DNA of 64,000 nt, taken from NCBI GenBank assembly GCA_910586705.1, contig CAJUJK010000005.1, forward strand, positions 1-64,000. Reading direction: 5' to 3'. Below the pieces are notes generated by a model that did not search any database, was not told the DNA's origin, and saw nothing but the letters and a program-made list of their open reading frames with translations. The stretch is from an uncultured Lachnospiraceae bacterium (GTDB taxonomy: Bacteria > Bacillota > Clostridia > Lachnospirales > Lachnospiraceae). How positions within the stretch are numbered: position 1 is the stretch's first letter; the number at the start of each line of letters is the position of its first letter. Positions 6,999 to 15,369 of the stretch are shown one piece after another. A program made the position numbers and the translations under genes.

Positions 6999-8087
6999 TC
7001 AGAATTCAAATGATTCCATATACTTCATATATTTTACCACCATCAGCGCGATTTTAAAGGTGATGGCGTCCTCAAACACCCGCAGGTCCAGACCCGTGCT
7101 CTTCTGCAGCTTATCCAGACGGTACACCAGCGTGTTCCTGTGGATAAAAAGCTGTCTGGAAGTCTCGGACACGTTCAGGGAGTTCTCGAAAAACTTATTG
7201 ATGGTGACAAGCGTCTCCTCGTCAAACTCGTCGGGGCTCTTGCCATCGAAAATCTCTTTGATGAACATTTTGCAAAGAGGAATCGGGAGCTGGTAGATCA
7301 GTCTGCCGATCCCCAGTTCGCTGTAAGCGATCACATCGCGCTCGCCAAAGAAAATCTTTCCCACATCCAGCGCCATCTTCGCCTCTTTGTAGGAACTGCT
7401 CACACCTTTGATCTCATTAACCACCGTGCCGTATGCCACCCGGACATTCTTAAAACTTTCCTTGCGCAGATAAGCCGCCACCGCAGACGCACACCGCTCG
7501 ATCTCCCGCGGACTGTCGTCCTCGGACAGATCTTTCACCACAATCACATTGTTTTCGTCCACGGCTGTGATAAAGTCCTTATTGTTTACACCGAAATACG
7601 CGCGCACGCTCTCAAGCGCATTGTAATCCTTGACATTGTCCGTCTCCACAATGAGCGCGACGCGCCTAACATCCGTCTGGATGTGCAGTTTCTTCGCACG
7701 GCTGTATATATCTACCAGAAGCAGGTTATCCAGAAGCAGGTTCTTCACAAAATTGTCCTTGTCAAACCGCTCTTTGTAGGCAGTCAGCAGATTCTGGATC
7801 TGGAACGCCACCATCTTGCCAACCATGTAAACGTCCTCGCCCACGCCTCCCGCCACCAGAATATACTCTAACTGCTGCTCGTCAAAAATCTTAAAATACT
7901 GATACCCCTGAATCTCCTGTGAATCTGCCGGAGATTCCGCAAATTCCGCCGCCGCCTTGCTGCAGCGCTCCATCTCCTCCGTCGTCATTGCCGCAGCCTT
8001 CCCATCCACGTCCATGACACAGAGTTCCACTCTGGCGATAGCTTTCAGACCTTCAATCGTGTTTTGCAAAATCTGATTTGAAATCAT
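6999..8087 (-). CDS. PucR/CdaR-family helix-turn-helix regulator
   Basis: The 362-residue protein has an N-terminal sensor resembling the sugar-diacid recognition domain of CdaR (from MISNQILQNTIEGLKAIA), a middle GGDEF-like region and a C-terminal PucR-type HTH. The HTH shows the signature NVSETSRQLFIHRNTLVYRL near residues 305-325. Family members respond to small carbon compounds, but the ligand here cannot be read from the sequence. ATG at 8087 follows GGTGGGGGA. It lies 17 nt before the 48-aa ORF and ftsEX, so it may be transcribed with the division genes. The alternative is that it simply reads into them. Confidence 0.85.
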   Translation of the reverse strand: MISNQILQNTIEGLKAIARVELCVMDVDGKAAAMTTEEMERCSKAAAEFAESPADSQEIQGYQYFKIFDEQQLEYILVAGGVGEDVYMVGKMVAFQIQNLLTAYKERFDKDNFVKNLLLDNLLLVDIYSRAKKLHIQTDVRRVALIVETDNVKDYNALESVRAYFGVNNKDFITAVDENNVIVVKDLSEDDSPREIERCASAVAAYLRKESFKNVRVAYGTVVNEIKGVSSSYKEAKMALDVGKIFFGERDVIAYSELGIGRLIYQLPIPLCKMFIKEIFDGKSPDEFDEETLVTINKFFENSLNVSETSRQLFIHRNTLVYRLDKLQKSTGLDLRVFEDAITFKIALMVVKYMKYMESFEF

Positions 8088-8277
8088 TCCCCCACCCCTC
8101 TTATGTTTCGTAACAATTCACTATGCCTTTCCACCCCATTTTTTCCGAAAAAGCAAAAGCTAGGTACTATTTTAATCTATATCTACAAAAAAATCTACCT
8201 GCATTCGTGAATTTTTTGTGTATTTTTTAAGATTTTTGGCGATTTAAAGGATTTCACGGCATTGTTAAAATTGCATA

Positions 8278-8307
8278 TTGTTACCACCGCCATTGATATG
8301 ATAGAAT
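8278..8307 (+). promoter_or_regulatory. candidate promoter of the YjfB-like gene
   Basis: TTGTTA (8278-8283) and TAGAAT (8302-8307) are 18 nt apart, ending 27 nt before the ATG at 8335. The remaining divergent gap (8088-8277) is very A/T-rich. It should hold the regulator promoter, but no clear pair of boxes stands out there. Confidence 0.45.
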
Positions 8308-8334
8308 GAAGTTGAAGAAAGGCTGGTGATTTTT

Positions 8335-8526
8335 ATGGATATTGCAAAATTATCTATGGCCATGTCCAGCGCCAAAACAAATGACGCCTTCGGCGTAGCA
8401 ATGCTTGCCAAATCTCTGGATCAGGCGGAAACCACAGGCAGTCAGGTTGTCGGCATGATGGACGCGGCAGCAATGGAACTGTCCGTCAATCCCCACATCG
8501 GCGGAAACTTTGATATGACAGTTTAA
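8335..8526 (+). CDS. YjfB-like small protein (putative motility-associated family)
   Basis: The 63-residue product (MDIAKLSMAMSSAKTNDAFG...) matches the plan of the short YjfB family: an MDI start, a Met/Ala-rich helix, a KSLDQ-type middle and a short hydrophobic end. The family is annotated as putatively motility-related, but its biochemical role is unknown. The ATG at 8335 is preferred over a GTG at 8326; GGTGA sits 5 nt upstream. It stands alone on the plus strand with its own terminator, and no flagellar gene is in the window. Confidence 0.7.
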   Translation: MDIAKLSMAMSSAKTNDAFGVAMLAKSLDQAETTGSQVVGMMDAAAMELSVNPHIGGNFDMTV

Positions 8527-8530
8527 GCCA

Positions 8531-8563
8531 AAAATAACGGCTGTTACAGCCGTTATTTTTTTG
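8531..8563 (+). terminator. rho-independent terminator after the YjfB-like gene
   Basis: AAATAACGGCTG and CAGCCGTTATTT form a 12-bp stem around a TTA loop, followed by a T-run. The A-run on the other side may also let it stop minus-strand transcripts of the CPBP gene ending at 8590. Confidence 0.85.
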
Positions 8564-8589
8564 CGCGCATAAGCAGGTCGAAAGCACCC

Positions 8590-9669
8590 CTACCCAAGCA
8601 AAATCAGTTCCAGACTCATATACCCCAGACAGAGCACAATCGCAATAATCAGCGGCACGCTCAGAAGATAGTCCGCCCGCGGCCGCTGGGAAGCCCGCCT
8701 GCTAAACAGCGCCGAAAACGCCGCCTGCCGCCCTTCATTCTGCGCGATCCAGACGATCACGCAGCCGGCAATGGGCGTTGTGACAGCCGCGATCACCAGA
8801 TATACGGAAAGCGCCACCAGAAGATCCTGCGTGGACAACTGCTCCGCCGTCTCGTTCACCGCCTGTCCGTACACACTGTTCAGAATACTTTCCGATACAT
8901 ACATCAGGACCACCTGACAGGAATTAAAGAACATATGGCAGAAAACAGAAGCCCACAGACTTCCCGCCGCCTCCACAAGCAGCACGAGAAAAATGCCGAT
9001 CGCAAAGGCATAGACCGCCTGATTAAAATTCATATGCATCAGCCCGAAGAGCAGCGCCGACAAGAGCATAGCCGGGATCCCGTTACGCCGCGCATTTGGG
9101 TAACACGTGTTATTTCCTTCGCATCCGTTTCTCCGATAGCTTCTGTATATCACACCCCGGAAAACAAACTCCTCGCAAAAAGGACCGAATATCCCGATCA
9201 TAAAAAGCATCGCCGGAAAAGGCGTGCTGATAATATCCCCCTCCAGCGCCGCCACGGCATTGTCCGTAAAAAACATAGTCAGCGCGTTGAGTACCGTGAC
9301 CAGCGGCATAATCAGAAACGTGCACAGCGTGATCATCAGGAGCGTGGAAATCTTCACCTTGTGAAACGCTGCCGCTTCAAACTGCCTCGGCGCTCCCGGC
9401 GTCTGCGGCAAACCCGGTGTCGGCATCTGCGGCATTCCATACACAGGCGGCGCTCCCGCCATCTGCATCCCGGATGCCGGCGCCCTCTCCCTACGCTCGA
9501 AAATCAGCAGAAAGATAATCGTGGGTACGACCAATATGCTCTGGCTCAGGAAGAAACTCAGCACAAGGCTGTCAGGAAGAAGCGTTCCCCAGAAAATCAG
9601 AAACGCTATCACTCCGAAATGCACCAGTATGATAGTCAGAAACAACCAATTCGCTCTTTTACTCGTCAT
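8590..9669 (-). CDS. CPBP family intramembrane glutamic endopeptidase
   Basis: The 359-residue protein has two N-terminal membrane helices, a Pro/Gly/Met-rich cytoplasmic linker (about 75-110) and at least six further helices. It carries the CPBP (Abi/Rce1-like) motifs EEFVFRG with the catalytic glutamates and downstream conserved histidine regions LMHMNFN and FCHMFFN. Relatives process prenylated proteins, pheromones or bacteriocin-related peptides, or confer bacteriocin immunity; the substrate here is unknown. The start at 9669 overlaps the stop of the upstream S1 gene by 11 nt, indicating coupling. Confidence 0.9.
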   Translation of the reverse strand: MTSKRANWLFLTIILVHFGVIAFLIFWGTLLPDSLVLSFFLSQSILVVPTIIFLLIFERRERAPASGMQMAGAPPVYGMPQMPTPGLPQTPGAPRQFEAAAFHKVKISTLLMITLCTFLIMPLVTVLNALTMFFTDNAVAALEGDIISTPFPAMLFMIGIFGPFCEEFVFRGVIYRSYRRNGCEGNNTCYPNARRNGIPAMLLSALLFGLMHMNFNQAVYAFAIGIFLVLLVEAAGSLWASVFCHMFFNSCQVVLMYVSESILNSVYGQAVNETAEQLSTQDLLVALSVYLVIAAVTTPIAGCVIVWIAQNEGRQAAFSALFSRRASQRPRADYLLSVPLIIAIVLCLGYMSLELILLG

Positions 9670-10498
9670 TGCGTCTTATCGCTTTCTCCGTTATTGTAAT
9701 TTTACCCGCTTTCAGCAGGTTCCCCACCGCCCGCTTAAATTCATTCTTGCTCATCTGCATCTCCCGGCGGATCACCTCTGGCGACGCCTTATCGTTAAAC
9801 GGCAGCGCCCCGCCGAAGCTGTCGATCGCCTGCATCACCTTTTCGGCGTCTCCCGCAATCTGCAGATATGCCTTCTCGCGGATGCTCAGATCCAGTTTTC
9901 CGTCCTCTTTTACCTCTGTCACGCGGGCGTTTACGGTGTCTCCGATCGAAACATTCCCATATAATTCCCGTTTCGGGATCAGTCCCGAATACTGATCGTC
10001 CACCGCCACAAACGCACCAAAATTAGGGCTGATCTCATAGACGGTGCCGCTGACCCTGTCGTCCTTTTTATAACTACTGTTATTTTTAAGATAGGGATAT
10101 ACGTTCATGGTAGCGCAGAGTCTGTCTGACTTATCAATATAAAGGGCGGCAAGGCACTCTTCCCCCGCGGACACCCTTCTTGTCTGCTCCTTAAAGGGAA
10201 GAAGCAGGTCTTTTTCCAGTCCCCAGTCCAGAAACGCGCCGATCTTCCCAACCTGCACTACACGCAGCCTCTCAACCCCGTGCAAAGTGATTTTCGGCAT
10301 ATTTGTGGTGGCAATCAGCCTGTCCTTTGAGTCGCGGTACACGAAAACCTCGACCCCGTCGCCGTTTGCCGCGCCCGCCGGCACCTGCTTTTTCGGCAGA
10401 AGGATTCTCTCTTCCGTATTTTCGCCGTCGTAAAGGTACACGCCGAACTCGACCTGTTTCGCAATTTTTAATGTCTGTATTTCACCTAATTGAATCAT
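9659..10498 (-). CDS. CvfB-like S1 RNA-binding protein
   Basis: The 279-residue protein contains consecutive S1-type OB folds: one near residues 5-60, one around VVQVGKIGAFLDWGLEKDLL, and a clear one at SGTVYEISPNFGAFVAVD (about 145-210). A winged-helix C-terminus follows (about 215-279). This is the layout of CvfB, an RNA-binding regulator of virulence and processing in Firmicutes. The ATG at 10498 (MIQLGEIQTL) was chosen over upstream in-frame codons because GGAAG precedes it and the S1 fold starts there. Downstream it overlaps the CPBP gene. Confidence 0.9.
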   Translation of the reverse strand: MIQLGEIQTLKIAKQVEFGVYLYDGENTEERILLPKKQVPAGAANGDGVEVFVYRDSKDRLIATTNMPKITLHGVERLRVVQVGKIGAFLDWGLEKDLLLPFKEQTRRVSAGEECLAALYIDKSDRLCATMNVYPYLKNNSSYKKDDRVSGTVYEISPNFGAFVAVDDQYSGLIPKRELYGNVSIGDTVNARVTEVKEDGKLDLSIREKAYLQIAGDAEKVMQAIDSFGGALPFNDKASPEVIRREMQMSKNEFKRAVGNLLKAGKITITEKAIRRNDE

Positions 10499-10566
10499 GT
10501 TTATCTTCCTTCCCGCCAGATTCGTGCAAGCACGATCTGCCTGTCTGTACAGCTCCCCGCGCACGC

Positions 10567-11286
10567 TCAGCACGCGCCATTCGTAAACTCCACAATGCAA
10601 AATGGAGTCCCATCCGACTGGTTTAAGGAAACCGTGTACAGTTTCCCGTTCTCTCCTGCTGCCACCACTGGATAAATTTCATCTCCAAGCACAGCCTGAC
10701 TCTTGTACTCCACACGAAGCTGGCTGATGTGGAACCCGCCCGGAATGCAGTCCATCGCCATGCGTACATACTGCCCGTTGTTGACATGATGGTTGGTGTC
10801 AAGGTTATGCGGTCTGACCGTAAACGCCTCCATCTCCTGCCCGTTTTCCGGCATAGCAATCTTTCTGGGCGCGTAATCCATCGGGTATTTCTCCTCCGGC
10901 GCATATCCCGCAAGCATGTCCTCATTCGGCTTTACGGGACGCATTTTTTCCCTGTCCATCAGCGTCCAGATCGAGTTTGCCCATGCGAGCGCCTCCCCCT
11001 CCTTTGTCTGCATCAGGAAATTACGGAGCCCCATAAATCCCCGGAACTCATAGGGCGCCGTGCCGATCACAACCCGTTCGCCGTACTTCGGATAACGCCC
11101 GATACAGATCTGCCATGCGGACAAAAGCCACACCTGCCCGATTTGATTCATATATTCCAGTCCCAGACCGATGTCCTCGGAATGAAAGGTGGAGCAGTCC
11201 TGAAAATAGTCTAACAGAGACTGCAGACTTAGACAGCCATTCTCCCCTACCTCACTGTAACGTATTCTTCCGTCAAATGTATACAT
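10567..11286 (-). CDS. acyl-ACP thioesterase (FatA/FatB-like double hotdog)
   Basis: The 239-residue enzyme has two hotdog domains. The N-terminal one starts with MYTFDGRIRYSEVGENG. The C-terminal one carries NLDTNHHVNNGQYVRMA, holding the Asn/His residues conserved in plant and bacterial acyl-ACP thioesterases. It should release fatty acids from ACP in the cytoplasm. The ATG at 11286 marks the domain start and has AGAGG upstream; a longer frame to 11346 is unlikely. It follows hydF by 75 nt and precedes the S1 gene by 68 nt in a co-oriented run. Confidence 0.88.
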   Translation of the reverse strand: MYTFDGRIRYSEVGENGCLSLQSLLDYFQDCSTFHSEDIGLGLEYMNQIGQVWLLSAWQICIGRYPKYGERVVIGTAPYEFRGFMGLRNFLMQTKEGEALAWANSIWTLMDREKMRPVKPNEDMLAGYAPEEKYPMDYAPRKIAMPENGQEMEAFTVRPHNLDTNHHVNNGQYVRMAMDCIPGGFHISQLRVEYKSQAVLGDEIYPVVAAGENGKLYTVSLNQSDGTPFCIVEFTNGAC

Positions 11287-11361
11287 GTTAATCCAACCTC
11301 TCTGCCAACATCGTCTCCCGCTCCAGAACGAAACATTCAAGAACAACGCCGCCCATTCCTT

Positions 11362-12588
11362 TTACAGAAGCGTATCCGCAACGGGATCCACACTCCTTGT
11401 AAGAATCCCCTTCATCTGCGCAATGGCAATGCCGTAGTTCGTCACCGGCACACCCTGTCTTTTCGCAAAGCGCATCCGACGCAGCACTTCCCTCTCGTTT
11501 AACATACAGCCCCCACAGTGGATCACCAGCGCGTAAGGCGTAAGGTCTTCGGGAAAACCTGTCCCCGAAGCAGTCTCTATGACAATATCCTTCCCCGCAT
11601 ATTTTTTCAGAAAACGGGGTATCTTCACCGTTCCGATATCATCGCACTGTCTATGGTGCGTGCAGCCTTCCGCAATCAGCACACGGTCACCGTCTTTCAG
11701 ACTGTCCAAGGCTTTCACGCCCTCCGCCGCTATTTTCAGAAATCCTTTATACCGCGCCATCAGTATAGAAAAAGAAGTGAGGGGAATGTCCTCCGGCACG
11801 ATCGCCGCCACCTCCTCAAACGCCTGACTGTCCGTGATGACAAGCGCGGGCTTGTCCGCAAGTTTCAAAAGCGCCTTCTCCAGTTCCGTCTCCCGCACCA
11901 CCATCGGAACCGCCCCCGCCTCCAGCAGGTCGCGTATCGTCTGCTGCTGTGGCAGGATCAGCCTCCCCTTGGGCGCCGCGGCGTCAATGGGAACCACCAG
12001 CACCACCACATCCATGGGCTTCACCAGATCCGCCACAAGGTGACGCTCCTCCTCATCCGGGCGCATTGCCGCCAGCTTTTCTTTCAGTTCGCGGACGCCT
12101 GCGCCTGTCTTGGCACTCACATATATAACGTCCGTTATTGAATTTTCTTCCTGCCCGGTAAATTCTGGTTTCACGATATCATTTCCCGAGTCCCATATAT
12201 CGGACTTTGTATACGCTATAATGAACGAAATTTCCCGCTCCTTGAAAAGTGCAAGCAGCTCCTCGTCGCAGTCCGCCAGTCCCTCTCCGGCGTCCACCAC
12301 CAGCACCGCGATATCCGTTTTTTCCAGCGCCTGTTTCGTCTTTTTTATGCGCTGTTCCCCCAGCGCCCCCTCGTCGTCGAAACCGGGTGTGTCGATCAGC
12401 ATGACAGGACCGAGCGGCAGAAGCTCCATCGCCTTATATACCGGGTCAGTGGTCGTTCCGTGAACCTCAGACACCACGGAAAGATCCTGCCCCGTCACCG
12501 CGTTGAGCAGACTGGACTTACCCGCGTTTCGCCTTCCGAAAAACCCGATATGCACCCGCTCCCCCGCGGGGGTATCATTCATCCCCAT
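11362..12588 (-). CDS. hydF: [FeFe]-hydrogenase H-cluster maturation GTPase HydF
   Basis: The 408-residue protein has an N-terminal GTPase domain with GRRNAGKSSLL (G1), HGTTTDP (G2) and DTPGFDDEG (G3). A dimerisation domain follows, then a C-terminal [4Fe-4S] domain. The cluster ligands fit the HydF pattern: CTH near residue 305 and HCGGC near 357. HydF is the scaffold on which the di-iron subcluster is assembled before transfer to the hydrogenase. It lies downstream of hydE and hydG in the same direction, separated from hydG by 162 nt containing a strong hairpin. Confidence 0.95.
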   Translation of the reverse strand: MGMNDTPAGERVHIGFFGRRNAGKSSLLNAVTGQDLSVVSEVHGTTTDPVYKAMELLPLGPVMLIDTPGFDDEGALGEQRIKKTKQALEKTDIAVLVVDAGEGLADCDEELLALFKEREISFIIAYTKSDIWDSGNDIVKPEFTGQEENSITDVIYVSAKTGAGVRELKEKLAAMRPDEEERHLVADLVKPMDVVVLVVPIDAAAPKGRLILPQQQTIRDLLEAGAVPMVVRETELEKALLKLADKPALVITDSQAFEEVAAIVPEDIPLTSFSILMARYKGFLKIAAEGVKALDSLKDGDRVLIAEGCTHHRQCDDIGTVKIPRFLKKYAGKDIVIETASGTGFPEDLTPYALVIHCGGCMLNEREVLRRMRFAKRQGVPVTNYGIAIAQMKGILTRSVDPVADTLL

Positions 12589-12632
12589 ACTTGCGCTGTC
12601 CTTTCTCTATCATGGCAGTTCAGTACACGCCC

Positions 12633-12666
12633 ATTCGCAAAATTGCGCATCCTGCGCTTTGCGAAT
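12633..12666 (-). other. strong hairpin in the hydG-hydF intergenic region
   Basis: The sequence folds into a stem made of ATTCGCAAA/TTTGCGAAT and an inner GCGCA/TGCGC with a 3-nt loop. That gives 14 base pairs with one 3-nt bulge. No T-run follows in either direction, so it is not a normal terminator. It lies about 45 nt upstream of the hydF start and could be an mRNA processing or stability element. Confidence 0.55.
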
Positions 12667-12750
12667 GCTTTTGCGTTCCCTCAGACCTTCATCTTCCAGC
12701 CAGCCTTGTGCAGGCACAGTCTGTCTGAACGGTTCGGTCTGGATAAACAG

Positions 12751-14196
12751 TTAAAACCGGAAGTCCCGTATCCCTTCCTTGATCTTTGCCAGATGATCCT
12801 TTGCGATCTCCCGCACCTGCTCCTTCGGGATGTTTACCAGTTCCGCCTGTATCAGCGCTTCACCGACCGCCTTCGTCTCCTCGGACGCATAGTCCATCAG
12901 GTACTCCTTCAGGGTCATCAGCGCGTTGGGGTGACAGCAGTTCTGGATCTGCCCCGTCTTGCACAGGCTCATAAAACGATCGCCTGTCCTGCCCTCGCGG
13001 TAGCACGCCGTGCAGAAAGACGGAATATAGCCGAGTTCCATCAGCCACCCGATGACCTCGTCCAGCGTTCTCTGGTCGGACACGTCGAACTGCTCCGTGT
13101 CTGTGGGTCTCTCTTCCTCCGTATAGCCGCCCACGGAAGTCCGGGACGCGCCGGAAATCTGGGAAACACCCAGACGGATCACCTTCTCGCGCACCGCCTG
13201 ACTCTCTCTGGTGGAAATGATCATGCCCGTGTAGGGAACCGCAATGCGGATCAGCGCGCAGAGCTTCGCAAAAATCTCATCGTCAATGCCGTTGTCAAAC
13301 GCCGAGGGGTCAATGTCGTCGGCGTGCTTGATGCGCGGCACACTGATCGTATGGGGCCCCACCCCGTGAACCGCCTCCAGATGTTCCGCGTGCATGAGAA
13401 GCCCGGCAAACTCGTACTTATACAGTTCCAGACCGAAGAGCACGCCCAGCCCCACGTCGTCAATGCCGCCCTCCATGGCACGGTCCATCGCCTCTGTGTG
13501 GTAATTGTAGTCATGTTTCGGTCCCGTGGGATGCAGCTTCAAATAGCTCTCCTTGTGGTAAGTCTCCTGAAAGAGGATATAGGTGCCGATGCCCGCCTCC
13601 TTGAGCATACGGTACTCCTCCACCGTGGTCGCGGCGATGTTCACGTTGACGCGGCGGATGGCGCCGTTCTTATGGTTGATGGAATAGATCGTTTTGATAC
13701 ATTCCAGTATATATTCGATGGGATTGTTGACCGGGTCCTCCCCCGCCTCGATCGCCAGACGCTTGTGCCCCATATCCTGCAAAGCGATTACTTCCTGCTT
13801 CACTTCCTCCTGCGTCAGCTTCTTCCTCGGGATATTTTTATTCTTCATATGGTACGGACAGTAAACGCAGCCGTTCACACAATAATTCGACAGGTAGAGC
13901 GGCGCGAAAATCACAATGCGGTTGCCGTAGTAGGCAAGTTTGATCTCCTCCGCCAGCGCGTAAATCTTTTCCAGTATCTCCTTGTCCTCACATGCCAGAA
14001 GGACCGATGCCTCTCTGTGGGAAAGTCCCGCACATACCGTGGAATTGCCCTCCCTACGGGGTCTCGCCTTGTCCAGAATTTCATGGATAAGGGACTTGTT
14101 ATCCTTATTTTCCTCCGCATACTTCAACGTTTCCAGAATCTCTTCATGGCTGATAAACTCGTCTGCACATAATGATTTCGGATCGTACATTTTCAT
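12751..14196 (-). CDS. hydG: [FeFe]-hydrogenase maturase HydG (radical SAM tyrosine lyase)
   Basis: The 481-residue enzyme cleaves tyrosine to make CO and cyanide ligands for the H-cluster. The radical SAM motif CX3CX2C is seen as CVNGCVYCPYH near residue 104. HydG also needs a C-terminal CX2CX22C cluster site, present here as CTAC near 396 with the third Cys in QNCC 23 residues later. Length and the C-terminal extension separate it from ThiH. The hydE stop is 14 nt upstream, so the two are co-transcribed. Confidence 0.96.
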   Translation of the reverse strand: MKMYDPKSLCADEFISHEEILETLKYAEENKDNKSLIHEILDKARPRREGNSTVCAGLSHREASVLLACEDKEILEKIYALAEEIKLAYYGNRIVIFAPLYLSNYCVNGCVYCPYHMKNKNIPRKKLTQEEVKQEVIALQDMGHKRLAIEAGEDPVNNPIEYILECIKTIYSINHKNGAIRRVNVNIAATTVEEYRMLKEAGIGTYILFQETYHKESYLKLHPTGPKHDYNYHTEAMDRAMEGGIDDVGLGVLFGLELYKYEFAGLLMHAEHLEAVHGVGPHTISVPRIKHADDIDPSAFDNGIDDEIFAKLCALIRIAVPYTGMIISTRESQAVREKVIRLGVSQISGASRTSVGGYTEEERPTDTEQFDVSDQRTLDEVIGWLMELGYIPSFCTACYREGRTGDRFMSLCKTGQIQNCCHPNALMTLKEYLMDYASEETKAVGEALIQAELVNIPKEQVREIAKDHLAKIKEGIRDFRF

Positions 14197-14210
14197 TTAC
14201 CTTCTTTCTG

Positions 14211-15251
14211 CTATATAAACAATCGCGCTGCGTCTCCCCGGCTCACCACCACCCGGTATCCTGCTGCCGCCACGGTTTCCTTCAATGCCGCCAGCCCTTC
14301 CGCCGCCTCCCGCCCGGTGCACACCTTATTGTCATAAAGGCTGTACTGCCCGCGCACATCCTTCGGGGACAGGTTCGGCATTACCACATTGGCTCCGGCT
14401 TTCAGCCCCATCTCCCGCCCCTGCGGATGAATGGTGCCGAGCGCCGTGGTCGCAGGAATCAGCGCTCCCGGCAGCGCCAGCCTTGTAAGCGCCACCATGG
14501 TCAAAGTCCGCGTCAGACTTCCCGCCGGATACGCCGCAAAAGGCGTGTCGTGATGGGGGATAAACGGTCCGATCCCCACCATCTCGGGCTGGAACGCCTG
14601 CAAAAACCGCATGTCCGCGATCAGCTCTTCCGTGCCCTGAAAGGGGGAGCCAACCATAAAGCCCGCCCCGGTCTGGTAACCGATCCGCTTTAAGTCCCGC
14701 AGGCATTCCATGCGGCGCAGATACGCCTGTCCCGGCGGATGCAGCTTTTCGTAATGAGAGCGGGACGCCGTCTCATGCCGTAATAAATACCGGTCCGCTC
14801 CCGCCTGATGCCAGCTTTCATAATCCTTTCGCGGCCGTTCCCCCAGAGAGAGCGTCACCGCGCAGTCAGGATATTTTTTCTTGATATGGGAAACAAGTCC
14901 CTCCACCCACTCCGCCGTGTGGTAAGAGTCCTCGCCGCCCTGCAGCACAAAGGTGCGAAATCCCAACGCATAGCCCTGTTCACAGCAGGCGAGAATTTCC
15001 TCCCCCGTAAGTCTGTAGCGCGCCGCAGCCGCATTGCCCCGGCGGATACCGCAGTAAAGGCAGTCGTTTCTGCAGAAACTCGAAATCTCTATCAGACCCC
15101 TGATATAGACGTCTGTCCCATAATGGCTCCTGCGCACTTTGTCCGCCTCGTCAAACAAAATCTGTCTGTCGTAGGCGCCATCTATCAAAAACCGCCACTC
15201 GTCATCGGAGAGCTCTCCGCCCGCGGTGAGGCGGTCTGTCAGGTCTGTCAT
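14211..15251 (-). CDS. hydE: [FeFe]-hydrogenase maturase HydE (radical SAM)
   Basis: The 346-residue radical SAM enzyme has the cluster motif CRNDCLYCGIR near residues 58-68 and the BioB-like barrel seen in HydE. It includes RHETASRSHYEKLHP, GFMVGSPFQGT and VMPNLSPKDVRGQY. HydE acts on an iron-cysteine complex during assembly of the azadithiolate-bridged subcluster. It is the first gene of the maturation group; ATG at 15251 has GGGAGG about 5 nt upstream. No hydrogenase large subunit lies in the window. Confidence 0.95.
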   Translation of the reverse strand: MTDLTDRLTAGGELSDDEWRFLIDGAYDRQILFDEADKVRRSHYGTDVYIRGLIEISSFCRNDCLYCGIRRGNAAAARYRLTGEEILACCEQGYALGFRTFVLQGGEDSYHTAEWVEGLVSHIKKKYPDCAVTLSLGERPRKDYESWHQAGADRYLLRHETASRSHYEKLHPPGQAYLRRMECLRDLKRIGYQTGAGFMVGSPFQGTEELIADMRFLQAFQPEMVGIGPFIPHHDTPFAAYPAGSLTRTLTMVALTRLALPGALIPATTALGTIHPQGREMGLKAGANVVMPNLSPKDVRGQYSLYDNKVCTGREAAEGLAALKETVAAAGYRVVVSRGDAARLFI

Positions 15252-15300
15252 AAAACCTCCCGTGCGCCTTTTATACCCGGCTGCTTTTCCGCTTACTGAT

Positions 15301-15328
15301 ATTATAGTATAACACTTTCTTTCAAAAA
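15301..15328 (-). promoter_or_regulatory. candidate promoter of the hydE gene group
   Basis: A perfect TATAAT on the minus strand (15306-15301) lies 50 nt before hydE. A TTTTTG at the usual distance (16-nt spacer) overlaps the U-tract of the upstream terminator. The -35 is weak, so the -10 carries most of the support. Confidence 0.5.
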
Positions 15329-15369
15329 GCGCGATAGCCAGATTCTAAAATAAGAATCTGACTACCGCG
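15323..15369 (-). terminator. terminator of the ABC exporter operon
   Basis: Minus-strand arms 15369-15353 and 15346-15330 form a 17-bp stem with two G-U pairs around TATTTT, followed by CTTTTT. The stop codon of the ABC gene (15362) lies within the stem. Confidence 0.9.

Noticed and set aside
8260..8300. Sigma-28-type flagellar promoter for the YjfB-like gene
   Set aside because: TAAA is present at 8266-8269, but the CCGATAT block is not found at 15 nt spacing; the best match has an insertion. A sigma-A type pair fits better.
12460..14172. 570-codon plus-strand ORF antisense to hydG and hydF
   Set aside because: It is a shadow of hydG in a GC-rich region: Arg/His/Leu-rich, with no start signal and no family resemblance, while the minus-strand frame is a clear HydG.
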